Origin: Auanema rhodensis
Lineage: Eukaryota > Nematoda > Chromadorea > Rhabditida > Rhabditidae
NCBI GenBank assembly: GCA_964057225.1
Contig: OZ059895.1
Coordinates: forward strand, 3,472,001 to 3,536,000
Length of the DNA: 64,000 bases
Reading direction: 5' to 3'
A model generated the notes under the pieces. It was not told the origin of the DNA. It saw only the letters and a list, made by a program, of their open reading frames with translations, and did not search any database. Position numbers and translations under genes: made by a program. Shown one piece after another: positions 37,862 through 50,671 of this stretch; the first letter of the stretch is position 1, and each line of letters opens with the position of its first letter.

Positions 37862-39457
37862 TATGGGTGTACAAAAATCAAAGTTCTTAATCAAAGTTTA
37901 AAAAACAAACTGAATAAAAGTTCGTAAATCTGAATTAAAATCTTCCCAACATAGTGTTCAACATATGATATATTACTATCTTTACAAGATAGATACAAAA
38001 ATATTGGAATGTGATCACATGTTCTGATGCTTTGAAGGGCATGTTTTACTAGCCTTCGTAGGAAAACATCCGTTCAAGCAACAGAACTTGGAAAGATCCA
38101 TGTCTGATTAGTCGGTCAGTTCATTAATTAAGGGTAACCTGTGCTGCGTATAATTTATGGGTGTACAAAAATCAAAGTTCTTAATCAAAGTTTAAAAAAC
38201 AAACTGAATAAAAGTTCGAAAATCTGAATTAAAATCTTTCCAACATAGTGTTCAACATATGATATATTACTATCTTTACAAGAAAGATACAAAAAAATTG
38301 GAATGTGATCACATGTTCTGATGCTTTGAAGGGCATGTTTTACTAGCCTACGTAGGAAAACATCCATTCAAGCAACAGAACTAGGAAAGATCGATGTCTG
38401 ATTAGTCGGTCAGTTCATTATTTAAGGGTAACCTGTGCTGCGTATAATTTATGGGTGTACAAAAATCAAAGTTTATTACTATCTTTACAAGATAGATTTC
38501 AAAAAAATTGGAATGTGATCACATGTTCTGATGCTTTGAAGGGCATGTTTTACTAGCCTACGTAGGAAAACATCCATTCAAGCAACAGAACTAGGAAAGA
38601 TCCATGTCTGATTAGTCGGTCAGTTCATTATTTAAGGGTAACCTGTGCTGCGTATAATTTATGGGTGTACAAAAATCAAAGTTCTTAATCAAAGTTTAAA
38701 AAACAAACTGAATAAAAGTTCGAAAATCTGAATTAAAATCTTTCCAACATAGTGTTCAACATATGATATATTACTATCTTTACAAGATAGATACAAAAAT
38801 ATTGGAATGTGATCACATGTTCTGATGCTTTGAAGGGCATGTTTTACTAGCCTTCGTAGGAAAACATCCGTTCAAGCAACAGAACTTGGAAAGATCCATG
38901 TCTGATTAGTCGGTCAGTTCATTAATTAAGGGTAACCTGTGCTGCGTATAATTTATGGGTGTACAAAAATCAAAGTTCTTAATCAAAGTTTAAAAAACAA
39001 ACTGAATAAAAGTTCGAAAATCTGAATTAAAATCTTTCCAACATAGTGTTCAACATATGATATATTACTATCTTTACAAGAAAGATACAAAAAAATTGGA
39101 ATGTGATCACATGTTCTGATGCTTTGAAGGGCATGTTTTACTAGCCTACGTAGGAAAACATCCATTCAAGCAACAGAACTAGGAAAGATCGATGTCTGAT
39201 TAGTCGGTCAGTTCATTATTTAAGGGTAACCTGTGCTGCGTATAATTTATGGGTGTACAAAAATCAAAGTTTATTACTATCTTTACAAGATAGATTTCAA
39301 AAAAATTGGAATGTGATCACATGTTCTGATGCTTTGAAGGGCATGTTTTACTAGCCTACGTAGGAAAACATCCATTCAAGCAACAGAACTAGGAAAGATC
39401 CATGTCTGATTAGTCGGTCAGTTCATTATTTAAGGGTAACCTGTGCTGCGTATAATT
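37862..39457 (+). repeat. 1596-bp hexamer Tw C S2 Cw C S2, copy 2
   Basis: Starts: 37862, 38156, 38450, 38660, 38954, 39248. Same order, lengths and markers as copy 1, which lies directly upstream, so this is a recent tandem duplication. Confidence 0.9.
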
Positions 39458-40843
39458 TATGGGTGTACAAAAATCAAAGTTCTTAATCAAAGTTTAAAAA
39501 ACAAACTGAATAAAAGTTCGAAAATCTGAATTAAAATCTTTCCAACATAGTGTTCAACATATGATATATTACTATCTTTACAAGATAGATACAAAAATAT
39601 TGGAATGTGATCACATGTTCTGATGCTTTGAAGGGCATGTTTTACTAGCCTTCGTAGGAAAACATCCGTTCAAGCAACAGAACTTGGAAAGATCCATGTC
39701 TGATTAGTCGGTCAGTTCATTAATTAAGGGTAACCTGTGCTGCGTATAATTTATGGGTGTACAAAAATCAAAGTTCTTAATCAAAGTTTAAAAAACAAAC
39801 TGAATAAAAGTTCGAAAATCTGAATTAAAATCTTTCCAACATAGTGTTCAACATATGATATATTACTATCTTTACAAGATAGATACAAAAAAATTGGAAT
39901 TTGATCACATGTTCTGATGCTTTGAAGGGCATGTTTTACTAGCCTACGTAGGAAAACATCCATTCAAGCAACAGAACTAGGAAAGATCCATGTCTGATTA
40001 GTCGGTCAGTTCATTATTTAAGGGTAACCTGTGCTGCGTATAATTTATGGGTGTACAAAAATCAAAGTTCTTAATCAAAGTTTAAAAAACAAACTGAATA
40101 AAAGTTAGAAAATCTGAATTAAAATCTTTCCAACATAGTGTTCAACATATGATATATTACTATCTTTACAAGATAGATACAAAAAAATTGGAATGTGATC
40201 ACATGTTCTGATGCTTTGAAGGGCATGTTTTACTAGCCTACGTAGGAAAACATCCATTCAAGCAACAGAACTAGGAAAGATCCATGTCTGATTAGTCGGT
40301 CAGTTCATTATTTAAGGGTAACCTGTGCTGCGTATAATTTATGGGTGTACAAAAATCAAAGTTTATTACTATCTTTACAAGATAGATTTCAAAAAAATTG
40401 GAATGTGATCACATGTTCTGATGCTTTGAAGGGCATGTTTTACTAGCCTACGTAGGAAAACATCCATTCAAGCAACAGAACTAGGAAAGATCCATGTCTG
40501 ATTAGTCGGTCAGTTCATTATTTAAGGGTAACCTGTGCTGCGTATAATTTATGGGTGTACAAAAATCAAAGTTCTTAATCAAAGTTTAAAAAACAAACTG
40601 AATAAAAGTTAGAAAATCTGAATTAAAATCTTTCCAACATAGTGTTCAACATATGATATATTACTATCTTTACAAGATAGATACAAAAATATTGGAATGT
40701 GATCACATGTTCTGATGCTTTGAAGGGCATGTTTTACTAGCCTTCGTAGGAAAACATCCGTTCAAGCAACAGAACTTGGAAAGATCCATGTCTGATTAGT
40801 CGGTCAGTTCATTAATTAAGGGTAACCTGTGCTGCGTATAATT
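39458..40843 (+). repeat. 5-mer Cw Cq A S2 Aw (1386 bp)
   Basis: Starts: 39458, 39752, 40046, 40340, 40550. The identical order recurs inside both copies of the 19-mer at 51470-52855 and 56636-58021, so this segment is a third, dispersed copy. Confidence 0.88.
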
Positions 40844-42942
40844 TATGGGTGTACAAAAATCAAAGTTTATTACTATCTTTACAAGATAGATTTCAAAAAA
40901 ATTGGAATGTGATCACATGTTCTGATGCTTTGAAGGGCATGTTTTACTAGCCTACGTAGGAAAACATCCATTCAAGCAACAGAACTAGGAAAGATCGATG
41001 TCTGATTAGTCGGTCAGTTCATTATTTAAGGGTAACCTGTGCTGCGTATAATTTATGGGTGTACAAAAATCAAAGTTTATTACTATCTTTACAAGATAGA
41101 TTTCAAAAAAATTGGAATGTGATCACATGTTCTGATGCTTTGAAGGGCATGTTTTACTAGCCTACGTAGGAAAACATCCATTCAAGCAACAGAACTAGGA
41201 AAGATCCATGTCTGATTAGTCGGTCAGTTCATTATTTAAGGGTAACCTGTGCTGCGTATAATTTATGGGTGTACAAAAATCAAAGTTCTTAATCAAAGTT
41301 TAAAAAACAAACTGAATAAAAGTTCGAAAATCTGAATTAAAATCTTTCCAACATAGTGTTCAACATATGATATATTACTATCTTTACAAGATAGATACAA
41401 AAAAATTGGAATTTGATCACATGTTCTGATGCTTTGAAGGGCATGTTTTACTAGCCTTCGTAGGAAAACATCCGTTCAAGCAACAGAACTTGGAAAGATC
41501 CATGTCTGATTAGTCGGTCAGTTCATTAATTAAGGGTAACCTGTGCTGCGTATAATTTATGGGTGTACAAAAATCAAAGTTCTTAATCAAAGTTTAAAAA
41601 ACAAACTGAATAAAAGTTCGAAAATCTGAATTAAAATCTTTCCAACATAGTGTTCAACATATGATATATTACTATCTTTACAAGATAGATACAAAAAAAT
41701 TGGAATTTGATCACATGTTCTGATGCTTTGAAGGGCATGTTTTACTAGCCTACGTAGGAAAACATCCATTCAAGCAACAGAACTAGGAAAGATCCATGTC
41801 TGATTAGTCGGTCAGTTCATTATTTAAGGGTAACCTGTGCTGCGTATAATTTATGGGTGTACAAAAATCAAAGTTCTTAATCAAAGTTTAAAAAACAAAC
41901 TGAATAAAAGTTAGAAAATCTGAATTAAAATCTTTCCAACATAGTGTTCAACATATGATATATTACTATCTTTACAAGATAGATACAAAAAAATTGGAAT
42001 GTGATCACATGTTCTGATGCTTTGAAGGGCATATTTTACTAGCCTACGTAGGAAAACATCCATTCAAGCAACAGAACTAAGAAAGATCGATGTCTGATTA
42101 GTCGGTCAGTTCATTATTTAAGGGTAACCTGTGCTGCGTATAATTTATGGGTGTACAAAAATCAAGTTTATTACTATCTTTACAAGATAGATTTCAAAAA
42201 AATTGGAATGTGATCACATGTTCTGATGCTTTGAAGGGCATGTTTTACTAGCCTACGTAGGAAAACATCCATTCAAGCAACAGAACTAGGAAAGATCCAT
42301 GTCTGATTAGTCGGTCAGTTCATTATTTAAGGGTAACCTGTGCTGCGTATAATTTATGGGTGTACAAAAATCAAAGTTCTTAATCAAAGTTTAAAAAACA
42401 AACTGAATAAAAGTTAGAAAATCTGAATTAAAATCTTTCCAACATAGTGTTCAACATATGATATATTACTATCTTTACAAGATAGATACAAAAAAATTGG
42501 AATGTGATCACATGTTCTGATGCTTTGAAGGGCATGTTTTACTAGCCTACGTAGGAAAACATCCATTCAAGCAACAGAACTAGGAAAGATCCATGTCTGA
42601 TTAGTCGGTCAGTTCATTATTTAAGGTTAACCTGTGCTGCGTATAATTTATGGGTGTACAAAAATCAAAGTTCTTAATCAAAGTTTAAAAAACAAACTGA
42701 ATAAAAGTTAGAAAATCTGAATTAAAATCTTTCCAACATAGTGTTCAACATATGATATATTACTATCTTTACAAGATAGATACAAAAAAATTGGAATGTG
42801 ATCACATGTTCTGATGCTTTGAAGGGCATGTTTTACTAGCCTACGTAGGAAAACATCCGTTCAAGCAACAGAACTTGGAAAGATCCATGTCTGATTAGTC
42901 GGTCAGTTCATTAATTAAGGGTAACCTGTGCTGCGTATAATT
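40844..42942 (+). repeat. Irregular run S2 S2 C Cq A S2 A A (2099 bp)
   Basis: Starts: 40844, 41054, 41264, 41558, 41852, 42146, 42355, 42649. The L-C at 41264 combines q (GAATTTGATC) with CCTTCGTAGG. The L-A at 41852 has private GCATATTTT and CTAAGAAAG. The S2 at 42146 has lost one A (ATCAAGTTT, 209 bp). The following L-A ends AAGGTTAACC. Confidence 0.85.
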
Positions 42943-45126
42943 TATGGGTGTACAAAAATGAAAGTTCTTAATCAAAGTTTAAAAAACAAACTGAATAAAA
43001 GTTCGTAAATCTGAATTAAAATCTTCCCAACATAGTGTTCAACATATGATATATTACTATCTTTACAAGATAGATACAAAAATATTGGAATGTGATCACA
43101 TGTTCTGATGCTTTGAAGGGCATGTTTTACTAGCCTTCGTAGGAAAACATCCGTTCAAGCAACAGAACTTGGAAAGATCCATGTCTGATTAGTCGGTCAG
43201 TTCATTAATTAAGGGTAACCTGTGCTGCGTATAATTTATGGATGTACAAAAATCAAAGTTCTTAATCAAAGTTTAAAAAACAAACTGAATAAAAGTTCGA
43301 AAATCTGAATTAAAATCTTTCCAACATAGTGTTCAACATATGATATATTACTATCTTTACAAGAAAGATACAAAAAAATTGGAATGTGATCACATGTTCT
43401 GATGCTTTGAAGGGCATGTTTTACTAGCCTACGTAGGAAAACATCCATTCAAGCAACAGAACTAGGAAAGATCGATGTCTGATTAGTCGGTCAGTTCATT
43501 ATTTAAGGGTAACCTGTGCTGCGTATAATTTATGGGTGTACAAAAATCAAAGTTTATTACTATCTTTACAAGATAGATTTCAAAAAAATTGGAATGTGAT
43601 CACATGTTCTGATGCTTTGAAGGGCATGTTTTACTAGCCTACGTAGGAAAACATCCATTCAAGCAACAGAACTAGGAAAGATCCATGTCTGATTAGTCGG
43701 TCAGTTCATTATTTAAGGGTAACCTGTGCTGCGTATAATTTATGGGTGTACAAAAATCAAAGTTCTTAATCAAAGTTTAAAAAACAAACTGAATAAAAGT
43801 TAGAAAATCTGAATTAAAATCTTTCCAACATAGTGTTCAACATATGATATATTACTATCTTTACAAGATAGATACAAAAAAATTGGAATGTGATCACATG
43901 TTCTGATGCTTTGAAGGGCATGTTTTACTAGCCTACGTAGGAAAACATCCATTCAAGCAACAGAACTAGGAAAGATCCATGTCTGATTAGTCGGTCAGTT
44001 CATTATTTAAGGGTAACCTGTGCTGCGTATAATTTATGGGTGTACAAAAATCAAAGTTCTTAATCAAAGTTTAAAAAACAAACTGAATAAAAGTTAGAAA
44101 ATCTGAATTAAAATCTTTCCAACATAGTGTTCAACATATGATATATTACTATCTTTACAAGATAGATACAAAAATATTGGAATGTGATCACATGTTCTGA
44201 TGCTTTGAAGCGCATGTTTTACTAGCCTTCGTAGGAAAACATCCGTTCAAGCAACAGAACTTGGAAAGATCCATGTCTGATTAGTCGGTCAGTTCATTAA
44301 TTAAGGGTAACCTGTGCTGCGTATAATTTATGGGTGTACAAAAATCAAAGTTTATTACTATCTTTACAAGATAGATACAAAAAAATTGGAATGTGATCAC
44401 ATGTTCTGATGCTTTGAAGGGCATGTTTTACTAGCCTACGTAGGAAAACATCCATTCAAGCAACAGAACTAGGAAAGATCCATGTCTGATTAGTCGGTCA
44501 GTTCATTATTCAAGGGTAACCTGTGCTGCGTATAATTTATGGGTGTACAAAAATCAAAGTTCTTAATCAAAGTTTAGAAAACAAATTGAGTGAAAGTTGA
44601 AAAAATCTGAATTAAAATCTTTCCAACATAGTGTTCAACATATGATATATTACTATCTTTACAAGATAGATACAAAAAAATTGGAATGTGGTCACATGTT
44701 CTGATGCTTTGAAGGGCATGTTTTACTAGCCTACGTAGGAAAACATCCATTCAAGCAACAGAACTAGGAAAGATCCATGTCTGATTAGTCGGTCAGTTCA
44801 TTATTTAAGGGTAACCTGTGCTGCGTATAATTTATGGGTGTACAAAAATCAAAGTTCTTAATCAAAGTTTAAAAAACAAACTGAATAAAAGTTCGAAAAT
44901 CTGAATTAAAATCTTTCCAACATAGTGTTCAACATATGATATATTACTATCTTTACAAGATAGATACAAAAAAATTGGAATGTGATCACATGTTCTGATG
45001 CTTTGAAGGGCATGTTTTACTAGCCTACGTAGGAAAACATCCATTCAAGCAACAGAACTTGGAAAGATCCATGTCTGATTAGTCGGTCAGTTCATTAATT
45101 AAGGGTAACCTGTGCTGCGTATAATT
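42943..45126 (+). repeat. 2184-bp 8-mer Tw C S2 A Aw S1 B C, copy 1
   Basis: Starts: 42943, 43237, 43531, 43741, 44035, 44329, 44538, 44833. Markers shared with copy 2 are AAAATGAAAG in Tw, GGATGTAC in the first L-C, GAAGCGCATG in Aw and TTATTCAAGG in S1. The last L-C carries the duplication junction. Confidence 0.92.
44833..45126 (+). repeat. Duplication-junction monomer, L-C front with another monomer's tail
   Basis: It has CCATTC (diagnostic A at 45043) of ordinary L-C but then CTTGG (diagnostic T at 45060) and TTAATTAAG. That tail belongs to monomers such as the L-A at 42649 that precedes copy 1. Its counterpart in copy 2 (47017) has the normal CCATTC, CTAGG, TTATTTAAG combination. The switch is therefore confined to the 16 bases between 45043 and 45060. 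Confidence 0.82.
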
Positions 45127-47310
45127 TATGGGTGTACAAAAATGAAAGTTCTTAATCAAAGTTTAAAAAACAAACTGAATAAAAGTTCGTAAATCTGAAT
45201 TAAAATCTTCCCAACATAGTGTTCAACATATGATATATTACTATCTTTACAAGATAGATACAAAAATATTGGAATGTGATCACATGTTCTGATGCTTTGA
45301 AGGGCATGTTTTACTAGCCTTCGTAGGAAAACATCCGTTCAAGCAACAGAACTTGGAAAGATCCATGTCTGATTAGTCGGTCAGTTCATTAATTAAGGGT
45401 AACCTGTGCTGCGTATAATTTATGGATGTACAAAAATCAAAGTTCTTAATCAAAGTTTAAAAAACAAACTGAATAAAAGTTCGAAAATCTGAATTAAAAT
45501 CTTTCCAACATAGTGTTCAACATATGATATATTACTATCTTTACAAGAAAGATACAAAAAAATTGGAATGTGATCACATGTTCTGATGCTTTGAAGGGCA
45601 TGTTTTACTAGCCTACGTAGGAAAACATCCATTCAAGCAACAGAACTAGGAAAGATCGATGTCTGATTAGTCGGTCAGTTCATTATTTAAGGGTAACCTG
45701 TGCTGCGTATAATTTATGGGTGTACAAAAATCAAAGTTTATTACTATCTTTACAAGATAGATTTCAAAAAAATTGGAATGTGATCACATGTTCTGATGCT
45801 TTGAAGGGCATGTTTTACTAGCCTACGTAGGAAAACATCCATTCAAGCAACAGAACTAGGAAAGATCCATGTCTGATTAGTCGGTCAGTTCATTATTAAA
45901 GGGTAACCTGTGCTGCGTATAATTTATGGGTGTACAAAAATCAAAGTTCTTAATCAAAGTTTAAAAAACAAACTGAATAAAAGTTAGAAAATCTGAATTA
46001 AAATCTTTCCAACATAGTGTTCAACATATGATATATTACTATCTTTACAAGATAGATACAAAAAAATTGGAATGTGATCACATGTTCTGATGCTTTGAAG
46101 GGCATGTTTTACTAGCCTACGTAGGAAAACATCCATTCAAGCAACAGAACTAGGAAAGATCCATGTCTGATTAGTCGGTCAGTTCATTATTTAAGGGTAA
46201 CCTGTGCTGCGTATAATTTATGGGTGTACAAAAATCAAAGTTCTTAATCAAAGTTTAAAAAACAAACTGAATAAAAGTTAGAAAATCTGAATTAAAATCT
46301 TTCCAACATAGTGTTCAACATATGATATATTACTATCTTTACAAGATAGATACAAAAATATTGGAATGTGATCACATGTTCTGATGCTTTGAAGCGCATG
46401 TTTTACTAGCCTTCGTAGGAAAACATCCGTTCAAGCAACAGAACTTGGAAAGATCCATGTCTGATTAGTCGGTCAGTTCATTAATTAAGGGTAACCTGTG
46501 CTGCGTATAATTTATGGGTGTACAAAAATCAAAGTTTATTACTATCTTTACAAGATAGATACAAAAAAATTGGAATGTGATCACATGTTCTGATGCTTTG
46601 AAGGGCATGTTTTACTAGCCTACGTAGGAAAACATCCATTCAAGCAACAGAACTAGGAAAGATCCATGTCTGATTAGTCGGTCAGTTCATTATTCAAGGG
46701 TAACCTGTGCTGCGTATAATTTATGGGTGTACAAAAATCAAAGTTCTTAATCAAAGTTTAGAAAACAAATTGAGTGAAAGTTGAAAAAATCTGAATTAAA
46801 ATCTTTCCAACATAGTGTTCAACATATGATATATTACTATCTTTACAAGATAGATACAAAAAAATTGGAATGTGGTCACATGTTCTGATGCTTTGAAGGG
46901 CATGTTTTACTAGCCTACGTAGGAAAACATCCATTCAAGCAACAGAACTAGGAAAGATCCATGTCTGATTAGTCGGTCAGTTCATTATTTAAGGGTAACC
47001 TGTGCTGCGTATAATTTATGGGTGTACAAAAATCAAAGTTCTTAATCAAAGTTTAAAAAACAAACTGAATAAAAGTTCGAAAATCTGAATTAAAATCTTT
47101 CCAACATAGTGTTCAACATATGATATATTACTATCTTTACAAGATAGATACAAAAAAATTGGAATGTGATCACATGTTCTGATGCTTTGAAGGGCATGTT
47201 TTACTAGCCTACGTAGGAAAACATCCATTCAAGCAACAGAACTAGGAAAGATCCATGTCTGATTAGTCGGTCAGTTCATTATTTAAGGGTAACCTGTGCT
47301 GCGTATAATT
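45127..47310 (+). repeat. 2184-bp 8-mer, copy 2
   Basis: Starts: 45127, 45421, 45715, 45925, 46219, 46513, 46722, 47017. Same order, length and markers as copy 1. The differences I noticed are TTATTAAAGG at the end of its S2 and the normal tail of its last L-C. Confidence 0.92.
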
Positions 47311-49285
47311 TATGGGTGTACAAAAATCAAAGTTCTTAATCAAAGTTTAAAAAACAAACTGAATAAAAGTTAGAAAATCTGAATTAAAATCTTTCCAACA
47401 TAGTGTTCAACATATGATATATTACTATCTTTACAAGATAGATACAAAAAAATTGGAATGTGATCACATGTTCTGATGCTTTGAAGGGCATGTTTTACTA
47501 GCCTACGTAGGAAAACATCCGTTCAAGCAACAGAACTTGGAAAGATCCATGTCTGATTAGTCGGTCAGTTCATTAATTAAGGGTAACCTGTGCTGCGTAT
47601 AATTTATGGGTGTACAAAAATCAAAGTTCTTAATCAAAGTTTAAAAAACAAACTGAATAAAAGTTCGTAAATCTGAATTAAAATCTTCCCAACATAGTGT
47701 TCAACATATGATATATTACTATCTTTACAAGATAGATACAAAAATATTGGAATGTGATCACATGTTCTGATGCTTTGAAGGGCATGTTTTACTAGCCTTC
47801 GTAGGAAAACATCCGTTCAAGCAACAGAACTTGGAAAGATCCATGTCTGATTAGTCGGTCAGTTCATTAATTAAGGGTAACCTGTGCTGCGTATAATTTA
47901 TGGGTGTACAAAAATCAAAGTTCTTAATCAAAGTTTAAAAAACAAACTGAATAAAAGTTCGAAAATCTGAATTAAAATCTTTCCAACATAGTGTTCAACA
48001 TATGATATATTACTATCTTTACAAGAAAGATACAAAAAAATTGGAATGTGATCACATGTTCTGATGCTTTGAAGGGCATGTTTTACTAGCCTACGTAGGA
48101 AAACATCCATTCAAGCAACAGAACTAGGAAAGATCGATGTCTGATTAGTCGGTCAGTTCATTATTTAAGGGTAACCTGTGCTGCGTATAATTTATGGGTG
48201 TACAAAAATCAAAGTTTATTACTATCTTTACAAGATAGATTTCAAAAAAATTGGAATGTGATCACATGTTCTGATGCTTTGAAGGGCATGTTTTACTAGC
48301 CTACGTAGGAAAACATCCATTCAAGCAACAGAACTAGGAAAGATCCATGTCTGATTAGTCGGTCAGTTCATTATTTAAGGGTAACCTGTGCTGCGTATAA
48401 TTTATGGGTGTACAAAAATCAAAGTTCTTAATCAAAGTTTAAAAAACAAACTGAATAAAAGTTCGAAAATCTGAATTAAAATCTTTCCAACATAGTGTTC
48501 AACATATGATATATTACTATCTTTACAAGATAGATACAAAAAAATTGGAATGTGATCACATGTTCTGATGCTTTGAAGGGCATGTTTTACTAGCCTACGT
48601 AGGAAAACATCCATTCAAGCAACAGAACTAGGAAAGATCCATGTCTGATTAGTCGGTCAGTTCATTATTCAAGGGTAACCTGTGCTGCGTATAATTTATG
48701 GGTGTACAAAAATCAAAGTTCTTAATCAAAGTTTAGAAAACAAATTGAGTGAAAGTTGAAAAAATCTGAATTAAAATCTTTCCAACATAGTGTTCAACAT
48801 ATGATATATTACTATCTTTACAAGATAGATACAAAAAAATTGGAATGTGGTCACATGTTCTGATGCTTTGAAGGGCATGTTTTACTAGCCTACGTAGGAA
48901 AACATCCGTTCAAGCAACAGAACTTGGAAAGATCCATGTCTGATTAGTCGGTCAGTTCATTAATTAAGGGTAACCTGTGCTGCGTATAATTTATGGGTGT
49001 ACAAAAATCAAAGTTCTTAATCAAAGTTTAAAAAACAAACTGAATAAAAGTTCGAAAATCTGAATTAAAATCTTTCCAACATAGTGTTCAACATATGATA
49101 TATTACTATCTTTACAAGATAGATACAAAAAAATTGGAATGTGATCACATGTTCTGATGCTTTGAAGGGCATGTTTTACTAGCCTACGTAGGAAAACATC
49201 CATTCAAGCAACAGAACTAGGAAAGATCCATGTCTGATAAGTCGGTCAGTTCATTATTTAAGGGTAACCTGTGCTGCGTATAATT
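47311..49285 (+). repeat. 7-mer A Tw C S2 C B C (1975 bp)
   Basis: Starts: 47311, 47605, 47899, 48193, 48403, 48697, 48992. Related to the 8-mer, but L-C replaces A-Aw-S1 before L-B. That L-C (48403) ends TTATTCAAGG, the tail otherwise found on the S1 that precedes L-B, so it looks like an L-C/S1 fusion. The last L-C has a private CTGATAAGTCGG. Confidence 0.87.
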
Positions 49286-50671
49286 TATGGGTGTACAAAA
49301 ATCAAAGTTCTTAATCAAAGTTTAAAAAACAAACTGAATAAAAGTTAGAAAATCTGAATTAAAATCTTTCCAACATAGTGTTCAACATATGATATATTAC
49401 TATCTTTACAAGATAGATACAAAAAAATTGGAATGTGATCACATGTTCTGATGCTTTGAAGGGCATGTTTTACTAGCCTACGTAGGAAAACATCCGTTCA
49501 AGCAACAGAACTTGGAAAGATCCATGTCTGATTAGTCGGTCAGTTCATTAATTAAGGGTAACCTGTGCTGCGTATAATTTATGGGTGTACAAAAATCAAA
49601 GTTCTTAATCAAAGTTTAAAAAACAAACTGAATAAAAGTTCGTAAATCTGAATTAAAATCTTCCCAACATAGTGTTCAACATATGATATATTACTATCTT
49701 TACAAGATAGATACAAAAATATTGGAATGTGATCACATGTTCTGATGCTTTGAAGGGCATGTTTTACTAGCCTTCGTAGGAAAACATCCGTTCAAGCAAC
49801 AGAACTTGGAAAGATCCATGTCTGATTAGTCGGTCAGTTCATTAATTAAGGGTAACCTGTGCTGCGTATAATTTATGGGTGTACAAAAATCAAAGTTCTT
49901 AATCAAAGTTTAAAAAACAAACTGAATAAAAGTTCGAAAATCTGAATTAAAATCTTTCCAACATAGTGTTCAACATATGATATATTACTATCTTTACAAG
50001 AAAGATACAAAAAAATTGGAATGTGATCACATGTTCTGATGCTTTGAAGGGCATGTTTTACTAGCCTACGTAGGAAAACATCCATTCAAGCAACAGAACT
50101 AGGAAAGATCGATGTCTGATTAGTCGGTCAGTTCATTATTTAAGGGTAACCTGTGCTGCGTATAATTTATGGGTGTACAAAAATCAAAGTTTATTACTAT
50201 CTTTACAAGATAGATTTCAAAAAAATTGGAATGTGATCACATGTTCTGATGCTTTGAAGGGCATGTTTTACTAGCCTACGTAGGAAAACATCCATTCAAG
50301 CAACAGAACTAGGAAAGATCCATGTCTGATTAGTCGGTCAGTTCATTATTTAAGGGTAACCTGTGCTGCGTATAATTTATGGGTGTACAAAAATCAAAGT
50401 TCTTAATCAAAGTTTAAAAAACAAACTGAATAAAAGTTCGAAAATCTGAATTAAAATCTTTCCAACATAGTGTTCAACATATGATATATTACTATCTTTA
50501 CAAGATAGATACAAAAAAATTGGAATTTGATCACATGTTCTGATGCTTTGAAGGGCATGTTTTACTAGCCTACGTAGGAAAACATCCATTCAAGCAACAG
50601 AACTAGGAAAGATCCATGTCTGATTAGTCGGTCAGTTCATTATTTAAGGGTAACCTGTGCTGCGTATAATT
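49286..50671 (+). repeat. 5-mer A Tw C S2 Cq (1386 bp)
   Basis: Starts: 49286, 49580, 49874, 50168, 50378. The first four repeat the start of the 1975-bp unit, and Cq then leads into the 19-mer. Confidence 0.87.
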
